Shown here: in pieces, positions 8,167 to 16,586 of the stretch
How positions within the stretch are numbered: position 1 is the stretch's first letter
Layout of the letters: the number at the start of each line of letters is the position of its first letter
Assembly: GCA_002256005.1 (NCBI GenBank)
Contig: NKIQ01000003.1
Coordinates: 105,503-169,502 of the forward strand
Length of the DNA stretch: 64,000 nucleotides
Source: Alphaproteobacteria bacterium PA4
Lineage (GTDB): Bacteria > Pseudomonadota > Alphaproteobacteria > Sphingomonadales > Sphingomonadaceae
Direction of reading: 5' to 3'
Program-made: the position numbers and the translations under genes
Notes under the pieces: generated by a model
What the model was told of the DNA's origin: nothing
Database searches by the model: none
Seen by the model: the letters and a program-made list of their open reading frames with translations, nothing else

Positions 8167-10242
8167 TCATCCCAGCGCGGTCAACGCCTTTACCGTCAAA
8201 ATCTGCGGTAGTTCCGTCTCGCTGCCATCGGTGGCGTAGAAGACATAGACTGGCACGCCGGCGCGCTTCTGGGCGGCCAGCCATTCAGAAATCACTGGAT
8301 CGCCGCGGGTCCAGTCGCCTTCCAGCACGGCGATGCCCTTGGCCTTGAAGGCGGCGGCGACGGCGCTGTCGGCCATGGCGCCCTTTTCATTGACCTTGCA
8401 GGTCAGGCACCAGTCGGCAGTCATGTAGAGGAAGACCGGCGTTTTGGCGGCGCGCAGGCTGGCGAGCGTTTCGGGGCTGAAGCGCTGGGCGTTGAGGCCG
8501 GCAGGCGCGGCGGTCGGCCCGGCGATGGCCGGCTCGGCGATGGGCAGCAGCGCGATGGCGGCGATGCTGGCCGCGATCAGGCCGCCAAGCGGCAGCCAGC
8601 CGGTCTGGCCGCTATGCTGGCGGCGGCCCAGCCACCAGAGGAACAGACCGACAAGCAGCGCCCCGGCGAGGCCGCCGGTCATGCCCTCGACACCGGCCTG
8701 GCGGCCGAGCACCCAGGCCAGCGCCAGCGCGGTGAGGAACATCGGGATGGAGAGGATGGCACGCAGCCGGATCATCCAGGCGCCGGGGCGCGGCAGGCGG
8801 CGGCGCAGGGCGGGGATGAAGCCGATGGCGAGGAAGGGCAGGGCGAGGCCGAAGCCCAGCCCGGCGAAGACCGCGATGGCGGCGACCGGCGGCAGCACCA
8901 GTGCGGCACCCAAAGCGCCGGCCATGAACGGCCCGGTGCAGGGCGTCGCAACGAAGGCGGCGAGCGCACCGGTGGCAAAGCTGCCCATGGCGCCGCCCTT
9001 GCGGATGGTGTCGTCGCCCAGCGAACCGGTGCTCAGCGTGATTTCGAACAGGCCGGCGAGGTTGAGCGCGATGGCGGTGACCAGCAACAGCAGCCCGGTG
9101 ATGACGCGCGGATCCTGCAACTGAAAGGCCCAGCCGACCTGCGACCCGGCGGCGCGCAGCAGCAGCACAAGGCCGCCCAGCGCCGCGCAGACCAGCACGA
9201 CGCCGGCCGTATAGGCCAGCGCGTCGCGGCGGGCGGCGGCAGGCGCGATATTGCCGCCGGCGAGGCTCAGCGCCTTCAGGCTGAGGATCGGGAAGACGCA
9301 GGGCATGATGTTGAGGATGATGCCGCCGAGCACGGCGCCGAGCAGGATCAGCGGCAGGCCGGGGTCCTCGCTGCCCGGCTTGGCGGCGGCGATCGGCGCA
9401 CCGGCGGCGGGCACGGCACCGGGCCGGGCGGTGATGGCAAAGCCCAGCGGCTTGTCCTCGCCCTCCCGCTCCACGCGCAGCACGCCGGTGATGGTATCGG
9501 GCGCGGCGCTGCCGGGCACGGCCAGCGCCGCGGTTTCGAGGCGCAGCCTGTCGCCGGCGATGGTCAGCGTCTGGGGGGCGACATAATCGACCACACCATC
9601 GACCGCCGGGAAGAAATAGGCGGACTTGACCTTGTCGATGCTGCCGAACGGCACGGCGAGGACGAAGCGGCCCTTGTCGATGGCAAAGGTCGCCGGCCAG
9701 TCCACCGGCTTGGGCAGGGCGGCGCGGGCCAGCGCGACGCGGACGCCGGTTTCGGGGTCGGTGGCGCCATCGCCGATGGTCAGCGGCAGGGTCAGCGTCG
9801 CGCTTTCCGGCACGCATTGTTCAAGGCTGCACACCAGCCAGTCGGCCTTGACCGTGACGGCAAAGGCCGCACCCTTGGCAAGGCCCGCCGGCGGCGTCAC
9901 CGTCGTCAGCAGCACATTGGGATGCGCATAGACATAGTTCATCAGCCCGGACACGATCAGCGTTTCGGGCAGCGGATAGGCGAGCGCCGACGGTTCGGGC
10001 GTGCCGGCGGGCAGCGTCCAGGCGACACGGGTCGGTGCGCCGGCGTCGCCGGGGTTGGCCCAATAGGTGTGCCAGCCGGGCTTGGGCGTCAGCTGCAGGC
10101 CGATGGTCAGCGGCTGGCCCGCGGCCGGCGTGCGGCTTTCGGCGATGATCTCGATACGGGTATGCGGCTGGTCCGACACGCTTTGCGCAGCGGTGGGCGC
10201 TGCGAGCAGCGCGAGAAGGGACAGGATCAGGGCACGAATCAT
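8167..10242 (-). CDS. dsbD: DsbD/ScsB-like thiol:disulfide interchange protein
   Basis: This family passes electrons from cytoplasmic thioredoxin across the inner membrane to periplasmic thiol proteins. The 691 residues begin with a signal peptide (MIRALILSLLALLAAPTAA) and a periplasmic beta-rich domain of the ScsB type (GWHTYWANPGDAGAPTRVAW). A CcdA-like membrane domain follows, with its two redox cysteines in NIMPCVFPILSLKAL (about 314) and ATPCTGPFMAGALG (about 435). The C-terminal thioredoxin fold has the CxxC site ADWCLTCK near 611. All redox cysteines expected of the family are present. The N-terminal domain makes it closer to ScsB than to E. coli DsbD. Confidence 0.9.
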   Translation of the reverse strand: MIRALILSLLALLAAPTAAQSVSDQPHTRIEIIAESRTPAAGQPLTIGLQLTPKPGWHTYWANPGDAGAPTRVAWTLPAGTPEPSALAYPLPETLIVSGLMNYVYAHPNVLLTTVTPPAGLAKGAAFAVTVKADWLVCSLEQCVPESATLTLPLTIGDGATDPETGVRVALARAALPKPVDWPATFAIDKGRFVLAVPFGSIDKVKSAYFFPAVDGVVDYVAPQTLTIAGDRLRLETAALAVPGSAAPDTITGVLRVEREGEDKPLGFAITARPGAVPAAGAPIAAAKPGSEDPGLPLILLGAVLGGIILNIMPCVFPILSLKALSLAGGNIAPAAARRDALAYTAGVVLVCAALGGLVLLLRAAGSQVGWAFQLQDPRVITGLLLLVTAIALNLAGLFEITLSTGSLGDDTIRKGGAMGSFATGALAAFVATPCTGPFMAGALGAALVLPPVAAIAVFAGLGFGLALPFLAIGFIPALRRRLPRPGAWMIRLRAILSIPMFLTALALAWVLGRQAGVEGMTGGLAGALLVGLFLWWLGRRQHSGQTGWLPLGGLIAASIAAIALLPIAEPAIAGPTAAPAGLNAQRFSPETLASLRAAKTPVFLYMTADWCLTCKVNEKGAMADSAVAAAFKAKGIAVLEGDWTRGDPVISEWLAAQKRAGVPVYVFYATDGSETELPQILTVKALTALG

Positions 10243-10304
10243 GCAGGCGTTATGCCTGCGAAGCGCCGTGTGGGGAAGCGCCGCCCGACGCGCACGTCGG
10301 CGGG

Positions 10305-11552
10305 TCAGCCGTGCATGCCCAGTTCGTGCCGGCCGACCACCATGTGATGGACTTCGTCAGGTCCGTCGGCGAAGCGCAGATGCCGGACATCGGCATAGAG
10401 TTCGGCCAGCGGCGTCCATTGCGAAATGCCGGCGGCGCCATGGATCTGGATCGCCTGATCGATGATCTGACAGGTTTTTTCGGGCACCATCGCCTTCACC
10501 ATGCTCACCCACACCCGCGCCTCGCGGTTGCCCAGCACATCCATGGCTTTCGCCGCTTTCAGCACCATCAGCCGCATCGCCTCGATCTCGATGCGGGCGC
10601 GGGCGACGAGTTCCAGATTCTTGCCGAGCATGATCAGCGAGCGGCCGAACGCTTCGCGCGATTTGCCGCGGCGGACCATGTAATCGAGTGCAATCTCGGC
10701 CTTGCCGATGGTGCGCATGCAATGATGGATGCGCCCCGGTCCCAGCCGCACTTGCGAGATTTCAAAGCCGCGGCCTTCGCCGAGCAGGACGTTTTCATAG
10801 GGAACGCGGACGTTCTCGAACCGCAGATGCATGTGCCCGCGCGGGGCATGGTCCTCACCGAACACCGACATGGCCCCCAGGATCTTCACTCCCGGCGTGT
10901 CCATGGGCACGAGAATCTGCGACTGCTGGCCGCTGGCCGGGCCATCGTCACTGGTGCGCACCATGACGATCATGATCTTGCAACGCGGGTCGCCCGCCCC
11001 CGAGATGTAGAATTTCTCGCCGTTGATCACCCAGTCCTTGCCGTCACGCACGGCGCGGGTGCGGATGTTCTTGGCGTCGGATGAAGCGACATCAGGCTCC
11101 GTCATCGCATAGGCCGAGCGGATCTCGCCGGCGAGCAAAGGTTCCAGCCACTTGTGCTTCTGCTCCGGCGTGCCGACGCGCTCCAGCACCTCCATGTTGC
11201 CGGTATCCGGCGCCGAACAATTCAATGATTCCGACGCCAGCGGCACCTTGCCCAGCTCGGCGGCGATATAGGCATAGTCGAGGTTGCTCAGCCCTTCGCC
11301 GGTCTCGGCATTGGGCAGGAAGAAATTCCACAGGCCGGCGGCCTTGGCCTTGGTCTTGACGGTTTCGAGCAGTTCCAGCTGCCCCGGCGCAAAGCTCCAG
11401 CGATCGGCGCGGCCCTTGCCCAGCTCCTCGAACTTGTCCTGGATGGGGACGACATTCTCGTTGATGTGGCGAACCACGGCGTCGAACAGCGGCCGCGCCT
11501 TCTCCGACATGCGGAGATCGTTCATCTCGTTCTGGAGTTCGAAATCCGACAT
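10305..11552 (-). CDS. Acyl-CoA dehydrogenase family protein (ACAD10/11-like)
   Basis: A 415-residue FAD enzyme that would oxidise an acyl-CoA to the enoyl-CoA. Typical signatures are AYAMTEPDVASSDAKNI (FAD/substrate region), WVINGEKFYISGAGD, RGKSREAFGRSLIML, and a C-terminal QIHGAAGISQWTPLAELYAD. The start is placed at MSDFELQNEMNDL. The frame continues 24 codons upstream, but those residues (MTIHIRAAPAHTHPM...) do not look like the family. No clear Shine-Dalgarno precedes either start. The protein resembles the long acyl-CoA dehydrogenases related to ACAD10/ACAD11, whose bacterial substrates are mostly unknown. There is no beta-oxidation partner next door. Confidence 0.92.
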   Translation of the reverse strand: MSDFELQNEMNDLRMSEKARPLFDAVVRHINENVVPIQDKFEELGKGRADRWSFAPGQLELLETVKTKAKAAGLWNFFLPNAETGEGLSNLDYAYIAAELGKVPLASESLNCSAPDTGNMEVLERVGTPEQKHKWLEPLLAGEIRSAYAMTEPDVASSDAKNIRTRAVRDGKDWVINGEKFYISGAGDPRCKIMIVMVRTSDDGPASGQQSQILVPMDTPGVKILGAMSVFGEDHAPRGHMHLRFENVRVPYENVLLGEGRGFEISQVRLGPGRIHHCMRTIGKAEIALDYMVRRGKSREAFGRSLIMLGKNLELVARARIEIEAMRLMVLKAAKAMDVLGNREARVWVSMVKAMVPEKTCQIIDQAIQIHGAAGISQWTPLAELYADVRHLRFADGPDEVHHMVVGRHELGMHG

Positions 11553-12160
11553 GATCGGGGCGATATAAGGGTTTGTGCGCATGGGGTGGGTATGAGCCGG
11601 TGCGGCGCGGATGTGGATGGTCAAATCGGATAGGGTTTGGGGTGGGGGCAGCGGGAGAGGTTGGAGTCGCGCAGAAAGCCGGGTGAGGGGTTAATCGGGT
11701 GAGGGTGATGGTCCGCTATCGCCCCACTTGCAGCCATTCTTGCGCCGTGGCTTAATCCTCACATGCCTGCTTTTTGCACCACGATTTCCGCCGACCACGA
11801 AGCGCGCTTTGGCGAGCGCCTGCATAATATCGTCATGGACAAGCCCTTGCCGGAGAAACCGGAGTGAACGATTGTGGGTAAGCGATCAGGCGTTCTAGAT
11901 CACGAAGCTGACTTCCTACGCGCGCCTCTGGCGACGCTGGATTGGGAAATCACCGCCAGCAAGATGATGGCCGAGAGAGCTGCAAATGCCCGCAATCGAA
12001 AGAGCCTAGAGAGCCGGGTACACTGGCTTATGAAGCTGAGAACCCGTCATCCCGAAGCCGAGGGCGCGTAGGTTTGCAAACTACGTAAGCGCCGAATCTG
12101 TAGTGCCTGGCGAACGGCGGCTTTCCACCCAAAAGCAGCCGTCCTGAAATCGCTCCAAAA
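11553..12160. other. Gene-poor stretch with two small orphan frames
   Basis: About 600 bases between the acyl-CoA dehydrogenase and the rpsI 3' region. Two short plus-strand frames occur in succession: 11763-11867 (34 residues, MPAFCTTISADHEARF...) and 11874-12071 (65 residues from a GTG, ending HPEAEGA). The base composition is less GC-rich than the neighbours and no Shine-Dalgarno is convincing. They could be decayed remains of a mobile gene, but no transposase motif can be recognised. I do not call either as a gene. Confidence 0.3.
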
Positions 12161-12165
12161 TTAAA

Positions 12166-12233
12166 AGCCCGGGCAAAGCCCGGGCTGACGTCGAACGGGT
12201 TCGGCGGAGGAACTCCGCCGCCCCGCCGGCCGG
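12166..12233. repeat. Two-hairpin dispersed repeat, copy A
   Basis: Two stems flank a fixed 16-base linker. Stem 1 is 12166-12186 (AGCCCGGGC, loop AAA, GCCCGGGCT). Stem 2 is 12202-12220 (CGGCGGAG, loop GAA, CTCCGCCG). The linker TGACGTCGAACGGGTT and the tail CCCCGCCGGCC recur at 42697-42767 with stems changed by compensating substitutions. It lies between a gene-poor stretch and the rpsI terminator. Confidence 0.6.
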
Positions 12234-12251
12234 CTCATCGCGAGTCCGCGC

Positions 12252-12290
12252 CGAAGCGGAAAATTCGTGAAGAACGAATCTTCCGCTTCG
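12252..12290 (-). terminator. Hairpin terminator after rpsI
   Basis: CGAAGCGGAA (12252-12261) pairs with TTCCGCTTCG (12281-12290). Inside, ATTCGT pairs with ACGAAT around a 5-base loop, with one A-C mismatch between the two stems. It lies 18 bases past the rpsI stop. The T-run typical of intrinsic termination is weak, so it may act partly as an RNA-stabilising 3' end. Confidence 0.55.
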
Positions 12291-12308
12291 TCTCGGCCGC
12301 GACAGCGC

Positions 12309-12848
12309 TTAGCGCTTCGAGAACTGGAAGCTGCGGCGGGCCTTGGCCTTGCCGTACTTCTTGCGCTCGACGACGCGCGGATCGCGGGTCAGGAAGCCGG
12401 CCTGCTTCACCGTGGTGCGCAGGGTCGGTTCATAGCGGGTCAATGCGACGGCGATGCCGTGCTTGACGGCGCCGGCCTGGCCGGAGAGACCACCGCCGAC
12501 AACGGTGCACATCACGTCATACTGGTCGCGGCGATCGGCGATGTCGAACGGCTGGTTGATGACCAGGCGCAGCGTCGGGCGGGCGAAATAGACGGTCTGG
12601 TCGCGGCCGTTGACGATGATCTTGCCGGTGCCGGGCTTCAGCCAGACGCGGGCAATGGCGTTCTTGCGCTTGCCGGTGGCATAGGCACGGCCATAGGCAT
12701 CGATTTCCTGATCGCGCAGCGGCGCCGGCGGGCCGCCACCACCGGTGTGCACCGGGCGTTCTTCGTTGCGCGCATCGCGGCTGGCAGGCGCATAGCTGCC
12801 ATCCTGCATGCTGCCGAGATCGGACAGGGACTGGCGGGTATCGGACAT
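12309..12848 (-). CDS. rpsI: 30S ribosomal protein S9
   Basis: S9 is a small-subunit protein whose basic C-terminal tail reaches the P-site tRNA. The body shows [40 protein letters not shown] and the conserved end [11 protein letters not shown]. At 179 residues it is about 50 longer than E. coli S9, because of an acidic and glycine-rich N-terminal extension ([20 protein letters not shown]), a feature of sphingomonad-type S9. Its ATG overlaps the rplM stop by one base (TAATG), so the pair is translationally coupled. Confidence 0.97.
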   Translation of the reverse strand: MSDTRQSLSDLGSMQDGSYAPASRDARNEERPVHTGGGGPPAPLRDQEIDAYGRAYATGKRKNAIARVWLKPGTGKIIVNGRDQTVYFARPTLRLVINQPFDIADRRDQYDVMCTVVGGGLSGQAGAVKHGIAVALTRYEPTLRTTVKQAGFLTRDPRVVERKKYGKAKARRSFQFSKR

Positions 12849-13354
12849 TATGCTGCAGCCTTCTTGTCAGCGGCGTCTTGCGCGCTCAGGGTCGAATTCT
12901 TGCGGTTCATCGCGGCAACGTCGATGACTTCCGGGTTCTGGGCGACATGCGGATGCTCGGCACCCTTGAACACGCGCAGGTTGCGCATCTGCTGGCGACC
13001 CAGCGGGCCGCGTGGCACCATGCGTTCCACGGCCTTGATCAGCACGCGCTCCGGGAAACGGCCTTCCAGCAGCTTGGCCGGGGTGGTTTCCTTGATGCCG
13101 CCGGGGTGGCCGGTGTGGCGATAATAGACCTTGTCGGTCATCTTCTTGCCGGTGAAGCGCACCTTGTCGGCGTTGATGACGATGATATTGTCACCGCAAT
13201 CGACGTGCGGGGTATAGCTTGCCTTGTGCTTGCCGCGCAGGCGGTTGGCGATCAGGCTGGCGACACGGCCGACAACAAGGCCTTCGGCGTCGATCAGCAG
13301 CCATTTCTTCTCGACCTCGGCGGGCTTGATCGAGGCGGTGGAACGGGTGAGCAT
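12848..13354 (-). CDS. rplM: 50S ribosomal protein L13
   Basis: L13 is an early-assembly large-subunit protein. The family motifs [39 protein letters not shown] and [20 protein letters not shown] are all present. The length of 168 exceeds the usual 142 by a C-terminal tail ([20 protein letters not shown]). It is first in the rplM-rpsI operon, preceded by a good promoter at 13415-13443 and a leader of roughly 50 bases. Confidence 0.97.
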   Translation of the reverse strand: MLTRSTASIKPAEVEKKWLLIDAEGLVVGRVASLIANRLRGKHKASYTPHVDCGDNIIVINADKVRFTGKKMTDKVYYRHTGHPGGIKETTPAKLLEGRFPERVLIKAVERMVPRGPLGRQQMRNLRVFKGAEHPHVAQNPEVIDVAAMNRKNSTLSAQDAADKKAAA

Positions 13355-13414
13355 GGTTGTTTATCCAGCAAAAAAAGCGAAACGGCCAGGGTGCTGCCCC
13401 AGCCGAGTGCGCGC

Positions 13415-13443
13415 CATATCGCGCAAAGCCCGATTTTCGTCAA
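13415..13443 (-). promoter_or_regulatory. rplM-rpsI promoter
   Basis: On the minus strand TTGACG (13443-13438) and GATATG (13420-13415) are separated by 17 bases, giving a start near 13408 and a leader of about 54 bases to the rplM ATG at 13354. A perfect 16-bp palindrome lies 23 bases upstream of the -35 box. Confidence 0.6.
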
Positions 13444-13465
13444 GCTTTTCCGCCGCTTTTTGATG

Positions 13466-13481
13466 CGGTATTATAATACCG
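13466..13481. promoter_or_regulatory. Perfect 16-bp AT-rich palindrome upstream of rplM
   Basis: CGGTATTATAATACCG is its own reverse complement. It lies just upstream of the rplM -35 box and 14 bases past the amidohydrolase stop. It is too symmetric and too short-looped to be a hairpin terminator, and it resembles a dimeric repressor or activator operator. No regulator can be assigned. It shares an ATTATAAT core with Zur/Fur-type sites. Confidence 0.4.
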
Positions 13482-13494
13482 TATTGCGGGCGCC

Positions 13495-14505
13495 CTACAT
13501 TGCCCGGTGTCGGGCCTGGGTCGCTGCGTCCAGCCGCAGGAAGCGCGCGGCATTGTTGTAGAAAATGTCGCGTTTCTGCGCCGGCGTCAGGAACGGCGCC
13601 TGCTCGATCGCCTGGATGGCGCGCTCGATGGTTTCCGGCCAGACCATCTGGTCCGACCCGAACATGATGCGCGGGCCGAAGCCGGCGTCGACCAATGCCT
13701 GCAGATAGCGGTAAAAGGCCGGGCGCGGCTGGGTATAGGCGATGACGCCGATGTCCACATAGACCTGCGGATGCGCATAGAGCAGCGCCAGCGTGTCATC
13801 GAGCATCGGGAAGCCGGCGTGCATGATGTTGACGCGCAGCTTCGGATGTTTGGCCAGCACCGGCTCCAGCAACAGCGGGCTGCTCAACCGCGCCTGATAG
13901 CCCATGCCGGGCAGATAGGCGGCGCCGGGCGGGCCGGGGCCCATATGGATGGCGACCGGCACATCGAGCGTTTCGGCCATCGTCCAGATCTTGTCGAGCC
14001 GGGCATCATCGACGCCGATGCCGACATATTGATAGCCGAGCTCACCGATGGCGGTCAGCTGACCGGCAGCCTTGGCGCCGCCGAAATCCTTCAGCATGCC
14101 GTCAAGGTCGCCGAGCTGGTTGTCGGACGGCATCAGGCTGAACAGCACCCGCGCCGGCGCCGCCTTGTGCCAGGCGCTGACCAGCGTGTAGCGGCCGCTG
14201 ACGACGCCGATGATGTTGTATTTCTCCATCATGGCGATGCTGCGCGTCATCACCGCGGCATCATCGGTCGGCGACCAGATCGGATCGGCGCAGCGCGGGT
14301 GCTTGAACAGGTCGAGGAAGGTGTCGAGATAGGGCTGTGCCGGGTCCCACACCGGCATCGGATCGATAGGCGCGCACATCGCCAGCGGCGGCGGTCCCTG
14401 ATCATCGGCGGGCAGCGCGTGCATGTGCATGTCGATGATCGGCTCGCGCGCCGCCGCCGGCATGGCGATGGTCAGCAGCAGCGCTGCCATGGTCCGAAAT
14501 CTCAT
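13495..14505 (-). CDS. Secreted amidohydrolase family protein
   Basis: 336 residues with an N-terminal signal peptide (MRFRTMAALLLTIAMPAAA). The metal-dependent amidohydrolase (TIM-barrel) fold is shown by IIDMHMHALP near the mature N-terminus, then VAIHMGPGPP, NIMHAGFPMLDD and RIMFGSDQMVW, which carry the metal-binding His and Asp residues of the Amidohydro_2 group. The ATG at 14505 follows AGGGGGCAG. The frame upstream to 14652 has no secretion signal and overlaps the NUDIX gene. The substrate is unknown. It is probably periplasmic. Confidence 0.88.
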   Translation of the reverse strand: MRFRTMAALLLTIAMPAAAREPIIDMHMHALPADDQGPPPLAMCAPIDPMPVWDPAQPYLDTFLDLFKHPRCADPIWSPTDDAAVMTRSIAMMEKYNIIGVVSGRYTLVSAWHKAAPARVLFSLMPSDNQLGDLDGMLKDFGGAKAAGQLTAIGELGYQYVGIGVDDARLDKIWTMAETLDVPVAIHMGPGPPGAAYLPGMGYQARLSSPLLLEPVLAKHPKLRVNIMHAGFPMLDDTLALLYAHPQVYVDIGVIAYTQPRPAFYRYLQALVDAGFGPRIMFGSDQMVWPETIERAIQAIEQAPFLTPAQKRDIFYNNAARFLRLDAATQARHRAM

Positions 14506-14549
14506 TGTCTGCCCCCTTGCCGCGAAACTGGCGCTACGGGTCCGGCCTG

Positions 14550-14981
14550 TCAACTGCTTGGCGGTGCGCCAGAATAGGCGGCCAGCCAGTCGCGCAGCCG
14601 CGGCACCGCATCCGCGTCGGCGATGTAATCGGCAATCGGCAGCAGCGCCCAATCCTGGCCTTCGTCACCAAAGCGCACCGCTGCCACCTCCGCCTCCGTC
14701 AGCGTCACCGCCAGGAAATGCGAGACGGTGACGCCGTCGCCGAGCAGATAGGACTGGTGATAATGGATGCGGTCGGCGGGGATGCTGATGCCGAATTCCT
14801 CGGCCAGTTCGCGCAGGGCGCATGCGGCCGGGCTTTCGCTGCCCTCGCGGCCGCCGCCGGGCAGGTCGAGCAGGCCGGGGAAGGGGATGTCGGGCCGGTC
14901 GTCGCGGCGATAGACGAGCAGGGCATCGCCCAGAACTGCCGCCAGCTTGGCGCCGGCGAACGGCATGCCGTCCCAGCTCAT
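14550..14981 (-). CDS. NUDIX hydrolase
   Basis: 143 residues. The NUDIX box is intact: a Gly, five residues, Glu, seven residues, then RELAEEFGI (from GGREGSESPAACALRELAEE). It binds Mg and hydrolyses a nucleoside diphosphate linked to another group X. Residues just before the box (FPGLLDLPGGG) are typical. Its ATG overlaps the stop of the DUF2237 gene by four bases (ATGA), so it is the last gene of the ctaA-DUF2237-NUDIX operon. The substrate cannot be deduced. Confidence 0.92.
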   Translation of the reverse strand: MSWDGMPFAGAKLAAVLGDALLVYRRDDRPDIPFPGLLDLPGGGREGSESPAACALRELAEEFGISIPADRIHYHQSYLLGDGVTVSHFLAVTLTEAEVAAVRFGDEGQDWALLPIADYIADADAVPRLRDWLAAYSGAPPSS

Positions 14982-15340
14982 CCGGCGCTATGCGCCTGCA
15001 GATGGCCGAGCGCGGTGTAATCGACGGCGCGGGCGTGCGTCGCCTCCGGCACGATATCGGGGGCGAAGCCCGCCTGCCGGGCTTCCTCCCAGCGCGCCGC
15101 GCACAGGCACCAGCGGTCGCCGGGCTTCAGGCCGGGGAACTGATATTCGGGACGCGGGCTCGACAGGTCGTTGCCGACGGCGCGGCTGAAGGCGAGGAAG
15201 TCTTCCGTCACGATGGCGCAGACGACGTGACGGCCCTGATCCTTTGCATCGGTGTTGCAACAACCATCGCGGTACCAGCCGGTCATCGGATCGGTGGAGC
15301 AGATCGCCAGCGGCGTGCCGAGGATGTTGAGGGCGGTCAT
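14978..15340 (-). CDS. DUF2237 family protein
   Basis: 120 residues with the DUF2237 pattern: NILGTPLAICSTDPMTGWYR, DGCCNTDAKDQGRHVVCAI, then LSSPRPEYQFPGLKPGDRWC and a C-terminal ARAVDYTALGHLQ. The function of the family is unknown. The conserved cysteines in GWYRDGCC and near GDRWCLCA suggest metal or thiol chemistry. The ATG at 15340 overlaps the ctaA stop by four bases, and its own stop overlaps the NUDIX start. Coupling to heme A synthesis hints at a respiratory context, which is an inference. Confidence 0.9.
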   Translation of the reverse strand: MTALNILGTPLAICSTDPMTGWYRDGCCNTDAKDQGRHVVCAIVTEDFLAFSRAVGNDLSSPRPEYQFPGLKPGDRWCLCAARWEEARQAGFAPDIVPEATHARAVDYTALGHLQAHSAG

Positions 15341-16383
15341 GCGCGCTTCCCCTGTATCGAACCCTGCACGGCCCAATGCGCCGCCACAACCGTCGCCGCC
15401 ACCAGCAGCGCACCACAGGCCTGATGCGCCACCCCCAGCGGAATGGCGACACCCGACAGCACGGCCGCCACCCCCAGCAGGAACTGCGCGACGACGGCGC
15501 CGCCCAGCGCCAGCGCCCGCCAGCCGGCCCCGGCGCGCCACAGCCGCAGCGCCACCAGCAGCGCCGCCGCGGCAACCGCCCAGGCAAGGCTGCGGTGCAG
15601 GAAGTGCACGGTCACCGGATCGTTGATCAGATCGGCGGCACGCTCGGCGATGCCGCCCGGTACCAGCATACCGCCCATCAGTGGCCAGGTGTCGGAGGCA
15701 TGGCCGGCGCGCAGCCCGGCGACAAAGGCGCCCCAGATGATCTGGACATAGAGCAGCAGCACGAACGGCAGCACCCAACCCCGCGGGCGCGGCGCCGCAG
15801 CGCGGCCATCGCGCAACAGATCGAGCGCCGTCCAGATGCAGCCGGCCATGATGGTCAGCGCTGTCACCAGATGCACGGCCAGCCGCTCATGCGCCACCTC
15901 CGTCCGCCCGACGAGGCCCGACGACACCATCCACCAGCCGATCGTGCCCTGCAGCCCGCCCAGCATGAACAGCGCGAACAGCCGCGGCTTGTAGCCATCG
16001 GGAATCGCCCGGCGCAGCCAGAACCAGGCAAAGGGCAACGCAAAGGCCAGGCCGATCAGCCGGCCGAGCAGCCGATGCACATATTCCCAGAAGAAAATCC
16101 CCTTGAACGCAGCGAGGCTCATGCCCTGGTTCATCAGCTGATATTGCGAACTGGCCTGATAGGCGGCGAATTCGGCCTGCCACGCCGCCGCGCTGAGCGG
16201 CGGCAGCGTCCCCGACACGACATCCCAACGCGTGATCGACAGGCCCGATTCGGTCAGCCGTGTGATGCCGCCAACCACCACCATGGCAAACACCAGCGCC
16301 GCGACGCCGAACAGCCACAGCGCGATGGCGCGCGGCCGGGCAGCGGCAAGAGATCGGGCGGGAGCGGCAGCAAGCGTGGCCAT
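15337..16383 (-). CDS. ctaA: Heme A synthase (COX15/CtaA)
   Basis: CtaA oxidises the C8 methyl of heme O to a formyl group, giving heme A for cytochrome c oxidase. The 348-residue protein has eight predicted membrane helices and the four heme-ligand histidine sites: WEYVHRLLGRL, VAHERLAVHLV, VHFLHRSLAWA and VAHQACGALL. The N-terminal GGITRLTESGLSITRW is the family signature. The start is ATG 16383. A much longer open frame runs upstream, but it is a non-coding GC frame. It heads an operon with DUF2237 and NUDIX through four-base overlaps. Confidence 0.96.
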   Translation of the reverse strand: MATLAAAPARSLAAARPRAIALWLFGVAALVFAMVVVGGITRLTESGLSITRWDVVSGTLPPLSAAAWQAEFAAYQASSQYQLMNQGMSLAAFKGIFFWEYVHRLLGRLIGLAFALPFAWFWLRRAIPDGYKPRLFALFMLGGLQGTIGWWMVSSGLVGRTEVAHERLAVHLVTALTIMAGCIWTALDLLRDGRAAAPRPRGWVLPFVLLLYVQIIWGAFVAGLRAGHASDTWPLMGGMLVPGGIAERAADLINDPVTVHFLHRSLAWAVAAAALLVALRLWRAGAGWRALALGGAVVAQFLLGVAAVLSGVAIPLGVAHQACGALLVAATVVAAHWAVQGSIQGKRA

Positions 16384-16454
16384 GCCGCGCTCCCTAATCG
16401 CTTGGGCCGCGCGCGCCAAGCGTGCGATGGTCGCGGGGACTTCGTTTAGAAAGG

Positions 16455-16582
16455 GCCTCCGGCGGCTGGGGCCTTGGGCCCCAGACCCCATTTCCTTGGC
16501 TAGTCTCTCGAAACCGTCCTGCGGCGCTTCAGAGCAACGCATCGATCGGGGTCTGGGGCCTGAGGCCCCAGCCGCCGGAGGC
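16455..16582. repeat. Palindromic intergenic repeat family 1, copy 1
   Basis: Two 35-base arms in inverted orientation (GCCTCCGGCGGCTGGGGCC... and its complement ending GCCGCCGGAGGC) flank about 58 bases. Each arm is itself a hairpin around GGGCCTTGGGCCC-like centres. Related copies are at 24786-24900, 38322-38362 and 39535-39663. It separates ctaA from the membrane-protein gene downstream, both on the minus strand. Confidence 0.75.
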
Positions 16583-16586
16583 ATTA

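Noticed and set aside
10243..10304. Possible terminator CCGACG-CGCA-CGTCGG between the dsbD and acyl-CoA dehydrogenase genes
   Set aside because: Only a 6-bp perfect stem with a mismatch and no T-run. Not enough to annotate.
8614..10347. 577-codon frame opposite dsbD
   Set aside because: Gln/Arg/Gly-rich with no domain, and antisense to a well-supported gene.
15376..16449. 357-codon plus-strand frame opposite ctaA
   Set aside because: CtaA has all heme histidines and eight helices. The opposite frame is Gln/Arg-rich noise.
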